Shown piece by piece: positions 24,919-35,665 of a stretch of 64,000 bases of DNA; the stretch's first letter is position 1; each line of letters begins with the position of its first letter. The stretch is from NCBI GenBank assembly GCA_028641055.1, contig CM054062.1:177216726-177280725 (forward strand), read 5' to 3'. Source of the stretch: Alopecurus myosuroides. Taxonomy: Eukaryota > Streptophyta > Magnoliopsida > Poales > Poaceae. Under the pieces are notes generated by a model. The model saw nothing but the letters and a program-made list of their open reading frames with translations. It was not told the origin of the DNA and searched no databases. The position numbers and the translations under genes were made by a program.

Positions 24919-25318
24919 TGTCGCACCCTGGGTTTCTAGAGGATACTCCTCGCACGAACTGGAAGTCAGGTGCTTGGATTATGGGGCATAACTGCTCCCA
25001 CGTCCCAGCTTCCTGGTAGGCCTGCGCTTATGCGCGACAACACAAGCCCTGCTTCCACCGTCGAGGTAAACTATCCGCTAGGAACCTAAGGCACTACTGT
25101 CGACGTACTTCATAATCAAACACGCACGGTACGTCAACAGTAGTGCCTTAGGTTCCTAGCGGATAGTTTACCTCGACGGTGGAAGCAGGGCTTGTGTTGT
25201 CGCGCATAAGCGCAGGCCTACCAGGAAGCTGGGACGTGGGAGCAGTTATGCCCCATAATCCAAGCACCTGACTTCCAGTTCGTGCGAGGAGTATCCTCTA
25301 GAAACCCAGGGTGCGACA
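24919..25318. repeat. 190-bp inverted repeat (foldback of LTR end) in place of the 5' LTR
   Basis: 24919-25108 is the reverse complement of 25129-25318, with a single mismatch (GTCGAC against GTCAAC) next to a 20-base loop at 25109-25128. The right arm is the last 180 bp of the LTR (as in 35481-35660) plus GTACGTCAAC. The left arm and loop together are the reverse complement of LTR bases 35442-35660. The LTR itself contains GTTGACGTAC and GTACGTCGAC about 20 bases apart, and the fold turns exactly there. Confidence 0.93.
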
Positions 25319-25320
25319 AA

Positions 25321-25332
25321 TGGTATCAGAGC
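25321..25332 (+). other. Primer-binding site of element C (tRNA-Met type)
   Basis: TGGTATCAGAGC, a perfect match to the common grass tRNA-Met primer site, two bases after the LTR end GCGACA. Confidence 0.9.
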
Positions 25333-25696
25333 CTGTCTGCCTGTAGGATCCCTTTTACTGGTCGCAGTTGAGTCTAGAAACTATTTTGTAGCTATATAGG
25401 AAAAATGAAACGTGAGAGTAGGAATCTTGCCATTTTTCTTCTTTCCCCACCCACCCACCCTTTTCTGGTAAGGGAGTGCAACGTTGTTTTCTGTTCTCAC
25501 CTAAACTTTCAAGTTAGGATTTCACGTGTTTTGGGTTCTCTGTAGTACCTCAGGATTTTTTTGGTCTCGTTTTCCCGATGTTGCTTCGATATCATGTTCT
25601 TTTCAACATCATTATCGTCCGTTGAACCTTGTTGTTGTTTTCCACATCCTTTTCCTTCTACCGGAGTCTAATCAAAACCTTCCAAATAATCTGCAG
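25333..25696 (+). other. Leader of element C
   Basis: Non-coding or weakly coding leader of about 360 bp. Its sequence (GTCGCAGTTGAGTCTAGAAAC and onward) is shared with the leaders of E1 and E2, which ties these elements together. A frame open from 25526 runs into ORF0, but its first 57 codons lie in this shared leader, so the ATG at 25697 is the better start. Confidence 0.6.
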
Positions 25697-26512
25697 ATGG
25701 GTCTCAACTACTATCCGCAGGTGGTTCGCATGACTCGCTGTGAGAGCACCGCCGGTTTTCCGGAGTTGCTGAGAGACATGGTTACCTTTCTGGGGTTCCG
25801 TTGGGCACCAGAGTACCAGGTCTACGAGCACCAGCGAGAGTTTGACCAGACTTGCTACCGGGCTATCGTCTACATTCTGTCGGATGATGGCAGGAGCATT
25901 GCACACCAGTACGAGGCAGTAGGGTCCACAGTGGATATGGCCGTGCAGCAGGCAGCGTACGTGAGTATCACCGTTCTCCGTGCTGACTACTGGGGGTTTG
26001 ATAAGTCCAGTTTTCGTCACATCCCCCGTGGTTACATCACGGCAGCAGGAGCTCACTTCACTATCCACCGCGACATGGATACCTACGAGACTGATAGCTC
26101 CAGGCTCCAGATCACTGCCCAGTTCGCTAGTCACAGTGACGCCGTTGCTTCCGCACTTTCTCAGGAGTTAGCCTCAGTCAGGGAGCAGCTCCACCTTGCT
26201 CTCACTCGTCTGGCGACGTACACCACAGACTTTGTTGGAGACGAGCGCTTCGCACGTGTCGTTCAGCCAGCTGGTCTTCCGTTGCCAGATGCAGGAGGTT
26301 ACGAGCCGATCAGAGGCCCACTTCTCGACCTCGGAGCTGGTTACACAGGGATTCCCCGCTATGGAGCACAGGGAGAGGACGCTTTCCACTTCACTACACC
26401 GAGAGTTGCTCTCAGAGCAGTTCCTATCTACATGGATCGTCGTGATACCTACTTCCGTGGGATTCCTCCTCACCGTATCTCTCGTCGTACTACTCACCGC
26501 CGTCCTGCGTGA
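25697..26512 (+). CDS. ORF0: extra ORF between primer site and gag in element C
   Basis: 271 codons, open from ATG 25697 (in-frame upstream ATG at 25526). No gag, protease or zinc-knuckle motif is present. The first half contains FPELLRDMVTFLGF, VYEHQREFDQTCYRAIVYI, MAVQQAAYVSITVLRA and a FRHIPRGY motif. The middle (SHSDAVASALSQELASVREQ) could form a short coiled coil; the tail is basic and Arg-rich (ISRRTTHRRPA). The first half parallels the broken ORF before gag in element A, and element B lacks one. Extra ORFs before gag are reported for some rice Ty3/gypsy elements; the role is unknown. It ends 212 bp before the gag ATG, so it would need re-initiation, splicing or its own mRNA. Confidence 0.7.
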   Translation: MGLNYYPQVVRMTRCESTAGFPELLRDMVTFLGFRWAPEYQVYEHQREFDQTCYRAIVYILSDDGRSIAHQYEAVGSTVDMAVQQAAYVSITVLRADYWGFDKSSFRHIPRGYITAAGAHFTIHRDMDTYETDSSRLQITAQFASHSDAVASALSQELASVREQLHLALTRLATYTTDFVGDERFARVVQPAGLPLPDAGGYEPIRGPLLDLGAGYTGIPRYGAQGEDAFHFTTPRVALRAVPIYMDRRDTYFRGIPPHRISRRTTHRRPA

Positions 26513-26724
26513 TGAGCATGGGAGTACCGTTGTATCCATTACTAGCTGTGTCTAGTTTATCCTTTCGTTTTCGAACCATGTATTTGGTCTGCTGGATATT
26601 CTGATGTATTTGAACATGTGATGATGTACCTGTTGGTTATCTATTCATGCGTCGGAATAATCTATCTTTCGGTTACCAAGTCTATCCTTTTCTGTTGTTG
26701 TGCTAAAATGAATTTCTGTTCAGG

Positions 26725-29700
26725 ATGCCTCCAACCAGGAACAACCCGCCTCCGCCACCACCAATGGGGGAGCTGTTGGCTCAGATGACCCAAGTGGTGA
26801 CACAGATGGCCCAGATCCAGGCTAACCAGCAACACAACCAGAATGCTCCAAGGGTCACCATCAAGGACTTCCTCAGCTTGGGCCCAAAAGCTTTCGTGGC
26901 AACACGTGAGCCCCTGGATGCTGATGACTGGATCCGTGACGTAGCAAGAGCTCTGGAGATAGCTCATGTTGCTGAAGAGGATAAGGTCAAGTACGCCACC
27001 TACCTACTGAAGGGTCAGGCAGCTACTTGGTGGGAGAACTACCAGGCCATGAGGGCTGGCTTTCCTATCAACTGGGGATGTTTCAGAGATGCCTTCCTGA
27101 AGCACCACATCCCGGATGGTCTCATGGAAAGGATGCGTGAGGAATTCTGCTCTCTCAGACAGGGCAAGCTGGACGTTCTCGGCTACCAGAACGAGTTCAA
27201 TCGTCTCGCTCGGTACGCTGGTGATGAAGTGTCCACCGAAGCCAAGAAGATGGCAAGGTTCCGCCGAGGTTTTAACCCGGAACTGAAGTACGCTCTCACC
27301 AACATCAAGTGCAAGGACTTCGTGGAGCTCGTGAACACCGCGCTCAATGAGGAGAATGGGCGCAAGGCGTTCGAAGAGTCGCGCAAGCACTCGCGTGAGG
27401 GTGGTTCCTCCTCCAACATGACCACCCCTCCGCAGAAGCGCCGCATCTGGGTGCCAAATGGTGCTGTCACTCGGGCTCCAAATACCCAAGTTTCTCCAGG
27501 CTTTGGTCCCCGCCCACCCAACCCATCTCAGATGCAGGGTCAGAGGTTCCCGATGGGACAGCCAAGGCCAGGTCCTTCTCGTATCGTCACTTGCTACAAG
27601 TGCAAGGATACTGGACATTATGCTGATAAGTGCACTCAGAAGCAGCTACCCATACCTCCTCGCCCCAACACCAACCAGGCTATGGTTCGTGCTCCTCCGG
27701 CTAAAGCCTTCAACTCCAACAATAGGCCTGTCGGGAGGAACGCGAGGGTGAACCATATCAAGGCCGACAAAGCCGAGGAGGCTGCTGACGTCGTTCTCGG
27801 TATATTACCCGTAAACTCTATTCCAGCTAAAGTGTTGTTTGATGCTGGAGCATCGCATTCATTTGTGTCAAAGATTTTTGCAAAAGCATACAACCTAGTT
27901 CTGGTTCCGCTAAGCAATCAAATGACTGTTCACTCTCCGGGACCGCAAATGTTGACTTCCAAGATAAGCATGGACAATGAGATCCTAATTGGAGGTCGTG
28001 TATTCCTTGCTTCACTCATGTTGCTGGGAAATTCTGACATTGATGTCATTCTGGGTATGGATTGGTTGAAGACCCACAAAGCAAAAATTGACTGTGCTCA
28101 AAAGTCAATAACTCTCTCCCACACTTCAGGCCAGATAATCTATTCTCCATATGGAACAACTTCTGCTCAGCTGTTCAGCCTCGATGCCAAACCCCTTCCT
28201 GCAATTGAAAATGTTCCGGTGGTTTGTGAATTCCCTGACGTCTTTCCAGAAGAGTTGCCAGGAATGCCCCCGGACAGAGCAGTTGAGTTCGTGATCGAGC
28301 TTGAGCCAGGTACTGCTCCAATCTCTAAGCATCCATACAAGATAGCTCCTCCTGAACTGAAATTGTTGAAGGAGCAAATCGATATGTATATGGACAAAGG
28401 TTTCATTCAGCCTAGTTCTTCCGCTTGGGGTTGCCCAACTCTGTTTGTTGCCAAGAAGGATCAAACTAAGAGACTCGTGGTTGACTATCGTCCTCTCAAC
28501 GAGAAAACCATCAAGAACAAGTATCCACTTCCTCGTATCGATGATCTTTTTGATCAACTTGCTGGAGCCTCAATATTCTCAAAGTTGGACTTGAGGATGG
28601 GGTACCATCAGATAAAGATCAGAAAGGAAGATATTCCTAAGACAGCTTTCACCACTCGTTACGGTCTATATGAGTACACCGTCATGTCCTTTGGTCTCAC
28701 CAATGCACCGGCAACGTTCTCAAGACTCATGAATTCTGTCTTCCATGAATACCTCGACAAGTTCGTTGTGGTATATCTTGATGACATTCTAGTCTACTCA
28801 AAATCCGAGGAAGAGCATGGAGAACACCTTCGTCTCACTCTCATGAAACTTCGCGAGCATCGTCTATATGCCAAGTTTTCCAAATGTGAGTTCTGGATTC
28901 CAGAAGTTGCATATCTTGGTCATATCATCTCTGCCAAAGGCATTGCCATTAATCCTGAAAAGGTTAAGGCAATTGTTGATTGGAAACCCCCTAAGACGGT
29001 GAAGCAAGTTAGAAGCTTTCTTGGCTTGGCTAGCTATTGCCGTCGTTTCGTTCAAAACTTTTCCAAGATTGCCAAACCTCTCACTGATCTCACAAAGAAG
29101 GACAAAAAGTTCGTTTGGACTCCACAATGTGATGAGAGTTTCAACCTCCTGAAGACTAAACTCACTTCCACACCTGTTCTAGTTGGCCCCGACACTACCA
29201 AACCTTTCCAGATATTCTGTGATGCATCTCTCCAAGGCCTAGGAGCAGTTCTTATGCAAGAACGTCAAGTTGTCGCTTATGCTTCACGTCAGTTGAACCC
29301 ACATGAGCAAAACTATCCCACTCATGATCTTGAACTTGCAGCAGTTGTGTTTGCCCTCAAGAAATGGAGACAATACTTGTTGGGTAACAAAACTGAAATC
29401 TTTTCCGATCATAAGAGTCTGAAATACATCTTCACTCAGCCAGATCTGAATCTCAGGCAAAGGAGATGGATTGAGAAGATTAAAGACTTTGATCTCACCA
29501 TTTCTTACACTCCAGGCAAGGCTAATGTTATGGCCGATGCTCTCAGTCGCAAATCCTATTGCAATAATCTCATGATCATGGAAAGCCAACCTCCACTTCA
29601 TGAAGAATTCCAGAAACTGAACCTTGGTCTTGTTCCTGAAGGATACCTTGCTAGCTTGACAGCCAGCCCAACTCTCGAGGACAAGATTCGTTCTGAACAA

Positions 29701-31113
29701 CTTCGTGATAATGAAATCAAGAAGATTGTGGATCACATCAAGGAGGGCAATGATAAATTCAAGTCCTTCTCAATTGATGACAAGGGAACTGTGTTCTTCG
29801 AAGGACGCATTGCAGTCCCTCAGATTCAAAGTCTCAAGGATATCATTCTCAAGGAGGCTCATGAAACTCCTCTATCCATTCACCCTGGAAGTACAAAGAT
29901 GTACCAGGATCTCAAGACTCTGTATTGGTGGTCTGGCATGAAACGTGAAATTGCTCAATACGTTTCTGAATGCGACGTTTGTCAACGTGTTAAGGCAGTC
30001 CATCAGAAGACAGCAGGTCTACTCCAACCTCTGAAAATTCCTGAGTGGAAGTGGGACATGATTGAAATGGACTTCGTTACTGGGTTTCCAAAGTCCAAAA
30101 AGGGCAACGATGCAATCTTCGTTGTTATTGATCGTCTCACTAAGGTTGCTCACTTCTATGCTGTAAAGGAAACTATCTCAGCTAGCCAGTTAGCAGAGCT
30201 CTACACAGCAAAGGTTGTTCCCCTTCATGGTGTTCCATTGGAAATAAGCTCAGACCGTGGAAGTATCTTCACTTCTCATTTCTGGAAAAGCTTTCAAGAA
30301 GCATTGGGCACTAAACTTCTGTTCAGCACAGCTTATCACCCTCAGTCTCAAGGGCAAGTCGAAAGAGTCAATCAGATTCTCGAGGATATGCTCAGAGCAT
30401 GTGGTCTCTCCTTTGGCATGAAATGGGAGGATTGCCTTCCATATGCTGAATTCTCCTACAACAACAGCTACCAGGCAAGCCTAGGAATGGCACCATTTGA
30501 GGCACTGTATGGTCGCAGATGCAGGAGTCCAATCAATTGGTCTGGAGCTGGTGAACGTTCACTTTTAGGCCCTGACATTGTTAAGGAAGCCGAGGAGAAA
30601 GTTCGTATCATTCGTGACAATCTCAGGATTGCTCAATCTCGTCAGAAGAGCTATTATGATAGCAAGCACAGGGATATGGTCTATGCACCTGGTGATAAGG
30701 CATATCTCCGTGTAACTCCCCTCAGAGGCACTCATCGTTTTGGTGTGAAAGGAAAGCTTGCACCAAGATACATTGGCCCTTTCAACATCCTCTCAAGACG
30801 TGCAGAGAATGCTTATCGTCTTGAACTTCCAGAAAAACTTTCCAAGGTGCACGATGTGTTCCACGTGTCACAACTCAAGAAGTGTTTCAAAGATCCAGAT
30901 CGTGCAGTTGATCATGATTCCATCGAACTGCAAGATGATCTGTCTTATGAGGAGCACCCTATTCGTATTCTCGATGAGACCGAGCGTAAGACTCGCAACA
31001 AGAGCACCAAGTTCTTGAAAGTCCAATGGTCGCATCATTCTGATAAAGAGGCAACGTGGGAGACCGAAGAGGATCTTCGCAAGAAGTATCCGGACCTGTT
31101 CATTTCTCAGTAG
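26725..31113 (+). CDS. Intact gag-pol polyprotein of element C
   Basis: 1462 codons without a stop. Residues about 45-210 are the Gag core ([26 protein letters not shown]). The CCHC knuckle [14 protein letters not shown] starts at residue 290. Protease has [10 protein letters not shown] (Asp at 373; DAG rather than the usual DSG/DTG). RT keeps YLDD (Asp 686 and 687). RNase H begins near FCDAS (Asp 833). Integrase has an HHCC finger ([11 protein letters not shown] ... CDVCQRV) and the triad Asp1116, Asp1177, Glu1213, with the D-35-E spacing. Residues 1412-1459 form a chromodomain-like tail (PIRILDE ... [14 protein letters not shown]). It makes Gag, protease, RT/RNase H and integrase for particle assembly, cDNA synthesis and integration. 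The frame is full length for Tekay/Del elements; DAG may or may not lower protease activity. Confidence 0.95.
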   Translation: MPPTRNNPPPPPPMGELLAQMTQVVTQMAQIQANQQHNQNAPRVTIKDFLSLGPKAFVATREPLDADDWIRDVARALEIAHVAEEDKVKYATYLLKGQAATWWENYQAMRAGFPINWGCFRDAFLKHHIPDGLMERMREEFCSLRQGKLDVLGYQNEFNRLARYAGDEVSTEAKKMARFRRGFNPELKYALTNIKCKDFVELVNTALNEENGRKAFEESRKHSREGGSSSNMTTPPQKRRIWVPNGAVTRAPNTQVSPGFGPRPPNPSQMQGQRFPMGQPRPGPSRIVTCYKCKDTGHYADKCTQKQLPIPPRPNTNQAMVRAPPAKAFNSNNRPVGRNARVNHIKADKAEEAADVVLGILPVNSIPAKVLFDAGASHSFVSKIFAKAYNLVLVPLSNQMTVHSPGPQMLTSKISMDNEILIGGRVFLASLMLLGNSDIDVILGMDWLKTHKAKIDCAQKSITLSHTSGQIIYSPYGTTSAQLFSLDAKPLPAIENVPVVCEFPDVFPEELPGMPPDRAVEFVIELEPGTAPISKHPYKIAPPELKLLKEQIDMYMDKGFIQPSSSAWGCPTLFVAKKDQTKRLVVDYRPLNEKTIKNKYPLPRIDDLFDQLAGASIFSKLDLRMGYHQIKIRKEDIPKTAFTTRYGLYEYTVMSFGLTNAPATFSRLMNSVFHEYLDKFVVVYLDDILVYSKSEEEHGEHLRLTLMKLREHRLYAKFSKCEFWIPEVAYLGHIISAKGIAINPEKVKAIVDWKPPKTVKQVRSFLGLASYCRRFVQNFSKIAKPLTDLTKKDKKFVWTPQCDESFNLLKTKLTSTPVLVGPDTTKPFQIFCDASLQGLGAVLMQERQVVAYASRQLNPHEQNYPTHDLELAAVVFALKKWRQYLLGNKTEIFSDHKSLKYIFTQPDLNLRQRRWIEKIKDFDLTISYTPGKANVMADALSRKSYCNNLMIMESQPPLHEEFQKLNLGLVPEGYLASLTASPTLEDKIRSEQLRDNEIKKIVDHIKEGNDKFKSFSIDDKGTVFFEGRIAVPQIQSLKDIILKEAHETPLSIHPGSTKMYQDLKTLYWWSGMKREIAQYVSECDVCQRVKAVHQKTAGLLQPLKIPEWKWDMIEMDFVTGFPKSKKGNDAIFVVIDRLTKVAHFYAVKETISASQLAELYTAKVVPLHGVPLEISSDRGSIFTSHFWKSFQEALGTKLLFSTAYHPQSQGQVERVNQILEDMLRACGLSFGMKWEDCLPYAEFSYNNSYQASLGMAPFEALYGRRCRSPINWSGAGERSLLGPDIVKEAEEKVRIIRDNLRIAQSRQKSYYDSKHRDMVYAPGDKAYLRVTPLRGTHRFGVKGKLAPRYIGPFNILSRRAENAYRLELPEKLSKVHDVFHVSQLKKCFKDPDRAVDHDSIELQDDLSYEEHPIRILDETERKTRNKSTKFLKVQWSHHSDKEATWETEEDLRKKYPDLFISQ

Positions 31114-31135
31114 GGAATCTCGGGGCGCGATTCCT

Positions 31136-31147
31136 TCAAGGGGGGGC
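31136..31147 (+). other. Polypurine tract of element C
   Basis: CAAGGGGGGG-type run four bases before the LTR start TGTAACATCCC at 31152. The same TCAAGGGGGGGCG block precedes the 3' LTRs of E1 and E2. Confidence 0.8.
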
Positions 31148-32003
31148 GTTTTGTAACATCCCAAGTATGAAAATACCCTAGAATGCTTTGTTCCTTGTTT
31201 TATTTCAAGCAATGCATCATGTCATCATGTTTACTTATTGTTTGCATTTGTTTTCCATCTGTTTTATTCTGTTTTCACAACTCAAATTCAAACCTTTTTC
31301 AAACATGGTTTCATACTTGTCTGTTACAACCTTTCAAATAAAGAAGTACAAACTTAAAACCTCTTTTGTTTCCAAGCAATCCTTTTTAATGCACCTTTTC
31401 AGTTGTTGCTTAAAATCAATTAACCAAATTAATCATTTAATTCCAAGTCTTTCTCTAAACTCAAAACAAGTCTCAATTCATCAATCCTTTTGAATCCAGG
31501 ATGTTCAACACATTTTGGTATTCTTCAAAACATTCTAAACCCTAAGGTAAACCCTATTGAAAACAACCTATTTTCTAAATAATAATTAATATGGCAAAAT
31601 TTATTTATTTTGGTTCAAATTTCAATACAGCAATCAAACATTTGAAAATTGGAAAACTAAAACTGCCAGGTGGTTTCTTTTCACTTAAGAAGCTTACCTA
31701 AATTTTTCCAAAATTTTATCTATTCAAAAACCCATCTATTTTATCCAAAAGCAAAACTACAAAAAAAAAAAAACAGAAGGAGAAAAAAATAAAACGCAAG
31801 CCAACTCTCTGCGCGCGCAGCAGCTAACTGGCCCAAGCCCAACTAAGCCCTAGCGCGCGCAGCCCAATCCCTTCTCCGCTCAGGATACCGCTTCGAGATT
31901 CGTGCTCGGTTCTAATCCGTCTTCGTCACGCAGTACGGCGTGCATCGGAGGCCTCCACGGCGACCCCGCAGCGACCACGGCGGCCACCAGGCGCCAGCCG
32001 CGC

Positions 32004-32010
32004 CTATAAA
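32004..32010 (+). promoter_or_regulatory. Candidate TATA box in LTR of C
   Basis: CTATAAA lies in a GC-rich setting, followed about 30 bases on by a C/T-rich leader-like sequence. This would put U3 at about 0.88 kb and R-U5 at about 3.6 kb. A second candidate, TTTTATATC near 34982-34990, is conserved in the E LTRs, so the start site is not settled. Confidence 0.5.
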
Positions 32011-32721
32011 GCGCCTAGGGCACCAGGCACAAGCCCTAGCCCCCCCTAGGTTTCCTCTCCTCGCGCCGCGGCCGCCAAATCGCTTCCACCTCGCCGTTCT
32101 CCTCCTCTGCTGCTAGCTCGCCGGAGCTTTCCTCTGAAACCGGCCACCGCGACGGCGCCATGGCTCACCACCACCCAACCTGAGCTGCTGGATCGTTTCC
32201 CCACTTCCCCTTCTCCCTCTTGGACACCAGAAGTAACCCTGGTAAGCCCTAGAACGCCGCCGCGATCTTCTTCTGTTCCGGCCAGCCGCGCCACCATGTT
32301 CTGAATCCGTTGCTCTCGCCGCCGTTGCAGGGCCTTTCGTCGACAACCAGTTGCTGCATCTGCACCGCCTCTCCTTCCTCTACACAGCGAACACCAGAGG
32401 GAGCCCTGAGGAGCACCACGTCGACGGCGCCATCCTCGACCTCGCCGCAGTACCTGTCGTCACCGTACGTCACCGTCCGCCTCCGCGACGAATTGCGCCG
32501 GTGGTGAGCATCGCCTGCTCCTCCTCCCTTATTGCATACATCCAGTGCATCCTTGCGCATCCATCTGCACCACCCACGCGAGCAATCGCTAGAGATCAGC
32601 GTGTTCCTCTCCGGCGAGGTACTGTCTGACGGCGAGCAATCGTTTGTTCGTCAGAAAGTTCAGGGTTCTCAACTGAACCTTAACCTGCAACCTACCCTTC
32701 TGCTGTCAACACACCGCAGAG

Positions 32722-32799
32722 CAGCGCAGTGGTTGCGTTCTTTTCTGAACTTGTGCAGGGCGCGGGTTCGAGGCCTGAGCGCCCCAAAACATTTTTTTT
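32722..32799 (+). ncRNA. tRNA-like module in LTR of C (Pol III box A/box B)
   Basis: CAGCGCAGTGG (32722-32732) resembles a tRNA A box and GGTTCGAGGCC (32765-32775) fits the B-box consensus GGTTCGANNCC, 43 bases apart as in a tRNA. A T8 run follows at 32792-32799, as a Pol III terminator would. GGGCGC and GCGCCC flank the B box and can pair. A full cloverleaf does not fold, so it is not a functional tRNA. Confidence 0.45.
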
Positions 32800-33816
32800 G
32801 CTCCTTTTCTGTCGCAGCGAAAGCTGGCCCACTGTCAGCGACCGCTGTGGCCACGTGTGCTCGCGCAGGGCCACGCTGTCCCCTGGCCCGCTGCGCAGTG
32901 GCAGCGTGTAGGCTGCTGCTGCGTAACAAATGTTTCTCAGCACAAATCAAAAATTCCAATTCCTTTTTAAATAAACAGATTTGAATAATAACTTCTAAAT
33001 TCAATATCTTTTATTTTATAAATCCAATAAATATAAACTTGATGTCTATTCTGATCCAAATTTTATAATCTTTCCATCTAGCTCATTTGTGTTCTGTTTT
33101 GAATTTTCAAAATTCTTTTAAATTTCAAATTTGAATAATTCAAATGCAAATTGAAATAATTCATAACTAATTCATACTGTTTTCAAATAATTCAAATAAA
33201 ATATGTTTTTCACACCATTTTGAATGCTCTATTCAAATATAAATTTTGTTTTCTGGTTTGAACAATTTCAATTGCCTAAACTATTTAAATCTTTTTTAAT
33301 TCACCTAAAAAATTGTTTAAAATTGATTAATTCATAATTAATTACTCCAAAGTCCAATTTCAAATTGTGAAACATGTAATCCAACTAAACTTTGATAAGC
33401 TTTTCAAATATAAAATTTGTAATTGATTTTGCATACTTTAAATTGTTGAAAACAATCAATACTTGTTCAACACCACTAAGTACCAATAATTCCAAACTTG
33501 TTAATGTTTTCTAAAATGGTTAACTATCATTCCAATTGCATTCAATTTTGTTATCTTATTGTTCCTCATCATGCATGCATCATACTAAGTCACCTACACA
33601 TGATGCTTAGTGATAGAACAATTAATTCAACTCTAAAGCATGGGCTTCCATATGCAACTTTTGCATATGGAATCCATTTAAACTTGTGTCTCATGTCAAG
33701 CAAGTTATTTTGGTGCATCTATTAAACATGACATGCATCATCCAATGTTTGTGCACCTATGCCATGTATTGATTGCCCGTCTTCCTTCGTTGTTGTTTTT
33801 GCTTCTTCTCGTTTAG

Positions 33817-33891
33817 ACGACGACGTTGGTACCGACGAGCCTTACGACACCACTACTCAGGACCTAGCCCAGTACGAGGCTGAGCTGCCAG
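33817..33891 (+). other. Acidic exon-like segment 1 in LTR of C
   Basis: Between an acceptor-like CTTCTCGTTTAG and the donor AG/GCAAGT, the consensus of GC-AG introns, lies a frame reading DDVGTDEPYDTTTQDLAQY. The E1/E2 counterpart is three bases longer and keeps the same frame (DDVET..TYDTPSK(D/E)LAQY). It ends with one extra base, which fits in phase with segment 2 at 35115. Confidence 0.45.
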
Positions 33892-34632
33892 GCAAGTTAT
33901 CACTCACATGAATCATTGAGTTCCTTTCCACACTTGTTGTCGATACTATCTTTTTGTCTACTATTTCTATCCCTATGTATCGTTGCTTGTTCTCCGAACC
34001 CATCACATGATACCTTGAGCCATGATATTGCCACCACCTCCATACCTACAGCCATTGCTTGTGCCTGTTATTATCTAGCATGCTTAGGGTTGCTTTTACT
34101 CGAGTCTGTTGTCGGTTACTACTTTTACTATCTTATTATTTTGTACCGGGGCTCGTTGTTAATCAATCAATCCTGTTAATTGCTAATGGTAATAATAATT
34201 TGATGATAAGGCACCGGCAGGAGGCCCATGAGTGGTTTTGGAGCCTGCTAGTGTCGACCCTAATAGGAAAAGGGTCTTGTCTACTGATCCATGATGAGCG
34301 CACTACCCGCATTTGGGAAGCGAGTATGGGCGCCCCCCTCAACTTGACCTGATTCGCATCTCGTCCAAATCGCCTCATTTAGTTCGTGTTTTCCATTTGC
34401 CGCATGCATGTTTTTGCGAGCCCAGCGCAGGGTGGAACTTTCGTAGTCGGCATATAGGGGGACACGTTCTTAGAGTGCTATGAGGGTCCATTTTCTTCTG
34501 GGCTCGATTAGCCGTGCGCCCAAGGTGCTTTGGGCTTGATGCGAGGAATGGTTGGTTGTGTAGAGTACCCCGCTTGGTGGAAGTGCATTTCCATCTGGCG
34601 GGTTATTCTTGAGTGTACGGCCAAATTGGTGC

Positions 34633-34720
34633 AACCCTGCAGGGATAATCTTCTCGAGAAGCCGTGTCTTCCGCGGTTATGGATTACTTGGTGAAAGTAC
34701 TGGCTAACAAGTACTCAGGA
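34633..34720 (+). repeat. LTR module shared by B, C, E1 and E2
   Basis: It contains CCTGCAGGGATAATC, then the palindrome TTCTCGAGAA, then CGCGGTTATGGA and CTTGGTGAAAGTAC. Counterparts are at 36341-36410 (B), 60259-60347 (E2), and 39661-39750 and 45467-45556 (E1, minus). It is the best-conserved block between otherwise diverged LTRs. Confidence 0.6.
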
Positions 34721-35114
34721 CAACTTCAACATAATGATCAATCATGTTTCACCCAATGATTAATAATCTGACTAGTAATAGGTTATTCACACAAATAACT
34801 TGATTCACCTTATCACAACTGTGTGAGTTATCCTCGGATTGCTTCTTTGGATAAGGGGCGAGATCCAGGATGGGTTTGGTTGAAGTTACCTTCCAGTTGG
34901 TTACAATCCTCGATCTTATCTTTTCTGTTAGCCGGAACTTGTAGTTACCTTCTGTAGTTGTTTAGAGCAGCCAGCAGCAACTTTTATATCACCCCTTCCT
35001 TCCGTTGATCCCAAGCATCAAAGCTTGTGTTGACGGGTAACTCCTTGATGAACTGTGAGTCTTGCTTGCCAGTACTTGGATGTACTGACCCCGTTGGGGC
35101 TGTGGTTTACGCAG

Positions 35115-35185
35115 AGTACGACTACGACTACGAAGCTTCCCAGGATGGCTACTTTGTGGAGTTCGACGACGCTGCAGACGAGTAG
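35115..35185 (+). other. Acidic exon-like segment 2 in LTR of C, ending in a stop
   Basis: It follows an acceptor-like GGTTTACGCAG. In the phase set by segment 1 it reads EYDYDYEASQDGYFVEFD and ends ADE then TAG at 35183-35185. E1 and E2 carry the counterpart ending GGYYVEYDETADE and stop, and B has MDIDE and stop at 36773-36790. Confidence 0.45.
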
Positions 35186-35660
35186 TTAGCTGGACCAGGG
35201 CAGGATCCAGACCTACGTGGATGGGCTTCGCTTCTATTTATTTTCTCCGGCTTCTTAAGCCATGGATTTGTCTGTACTCAGACCCCTTTGATTGCTTCCG
35301 CTGTTGTAATGGATGATATGTTGGGACATGTGTCCTCTGGATGACTGTATTCGATATTTTCTGCCTTAGTGAAGGCCAGTTGCACTTATTTCATTCTTTT
35401 GTGTCTTAGGGACATTCTGTGCTATCATTCGTACCAAACTGTTGACGTACCGTGCGTGTTTGATTATGAAGTACGTCGACAGTAGTGCCTTAGGTTCCTA
35501 GCGGATAGTTTACCTCGACGGTGGAAGCAGGGCTTGTGTTGTCGCGCATAAGCGCAGGCCTACCAGGAAGCTGGGACGTGGGAGCAGTTATGCCCCATAA
35601 TCCAAGCACCTGACTTCCAGTTCGTGCGAGGAGTATCCTCTAGAAACCCAGGGTGCGACA

Positions 35661-35665
35661 GTTCT
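35661..35665. repeat. TSD of element C, right copy (GTTCT)
   Basis: Identical to 24914-24918. Beyond it the 3' LTR of B resumes. Confidence 0.9.

Larger units (their letters stand above)
24919..35660 (+). mobile_element. Element C: Tekay/Del-type LTR retrotransposon, intact coding, foldback 5' end
   Basis: 10.7 kb bounded by TSD GTTCT, inserted in the 3' LTR of B. It has a foldback left end (24919-25318), primer site, leader, ORF0, an uninterrupted gag-pol, purine tract and a complete 3' LTR (31152-35660, 4509 bp). It lacks the normal 5' LTR. It is the youngest-looking coding copy in the window. Without the U3/promoter part of a 5' LTR it should not be transcribed from its own promoter, so it is probably a dead-on-arrival copy with intact proteins. 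Confidence 0.92.
31152..35660 (+). repeat. 3' LTR of element C (4509 bp)
   Basis: It runs from TGTAACATCCCAAGT to GGGTGCGACA. In order it holds an AT-rich 5' part, a GC-rich island with TATA box (31800-32680), a tRNA-like module (32722-32799), an AT-rich 0.85-kb tract (32930-33780), exon-like segment 1 (33817-33891), a module shared with other families (34633-34720), exon-like segment 2 (35115-35185) and the end used in the foldback. Confidence 0.9.

Noticed and set aside
24919..25318. MITE or DNA transposon with terminal inverted repeats
   Set aside because: The arms are the end of the C LTR, and the TSD pairs with the far LTR end at 35661, not with the end of the inverted repeat at 25319.
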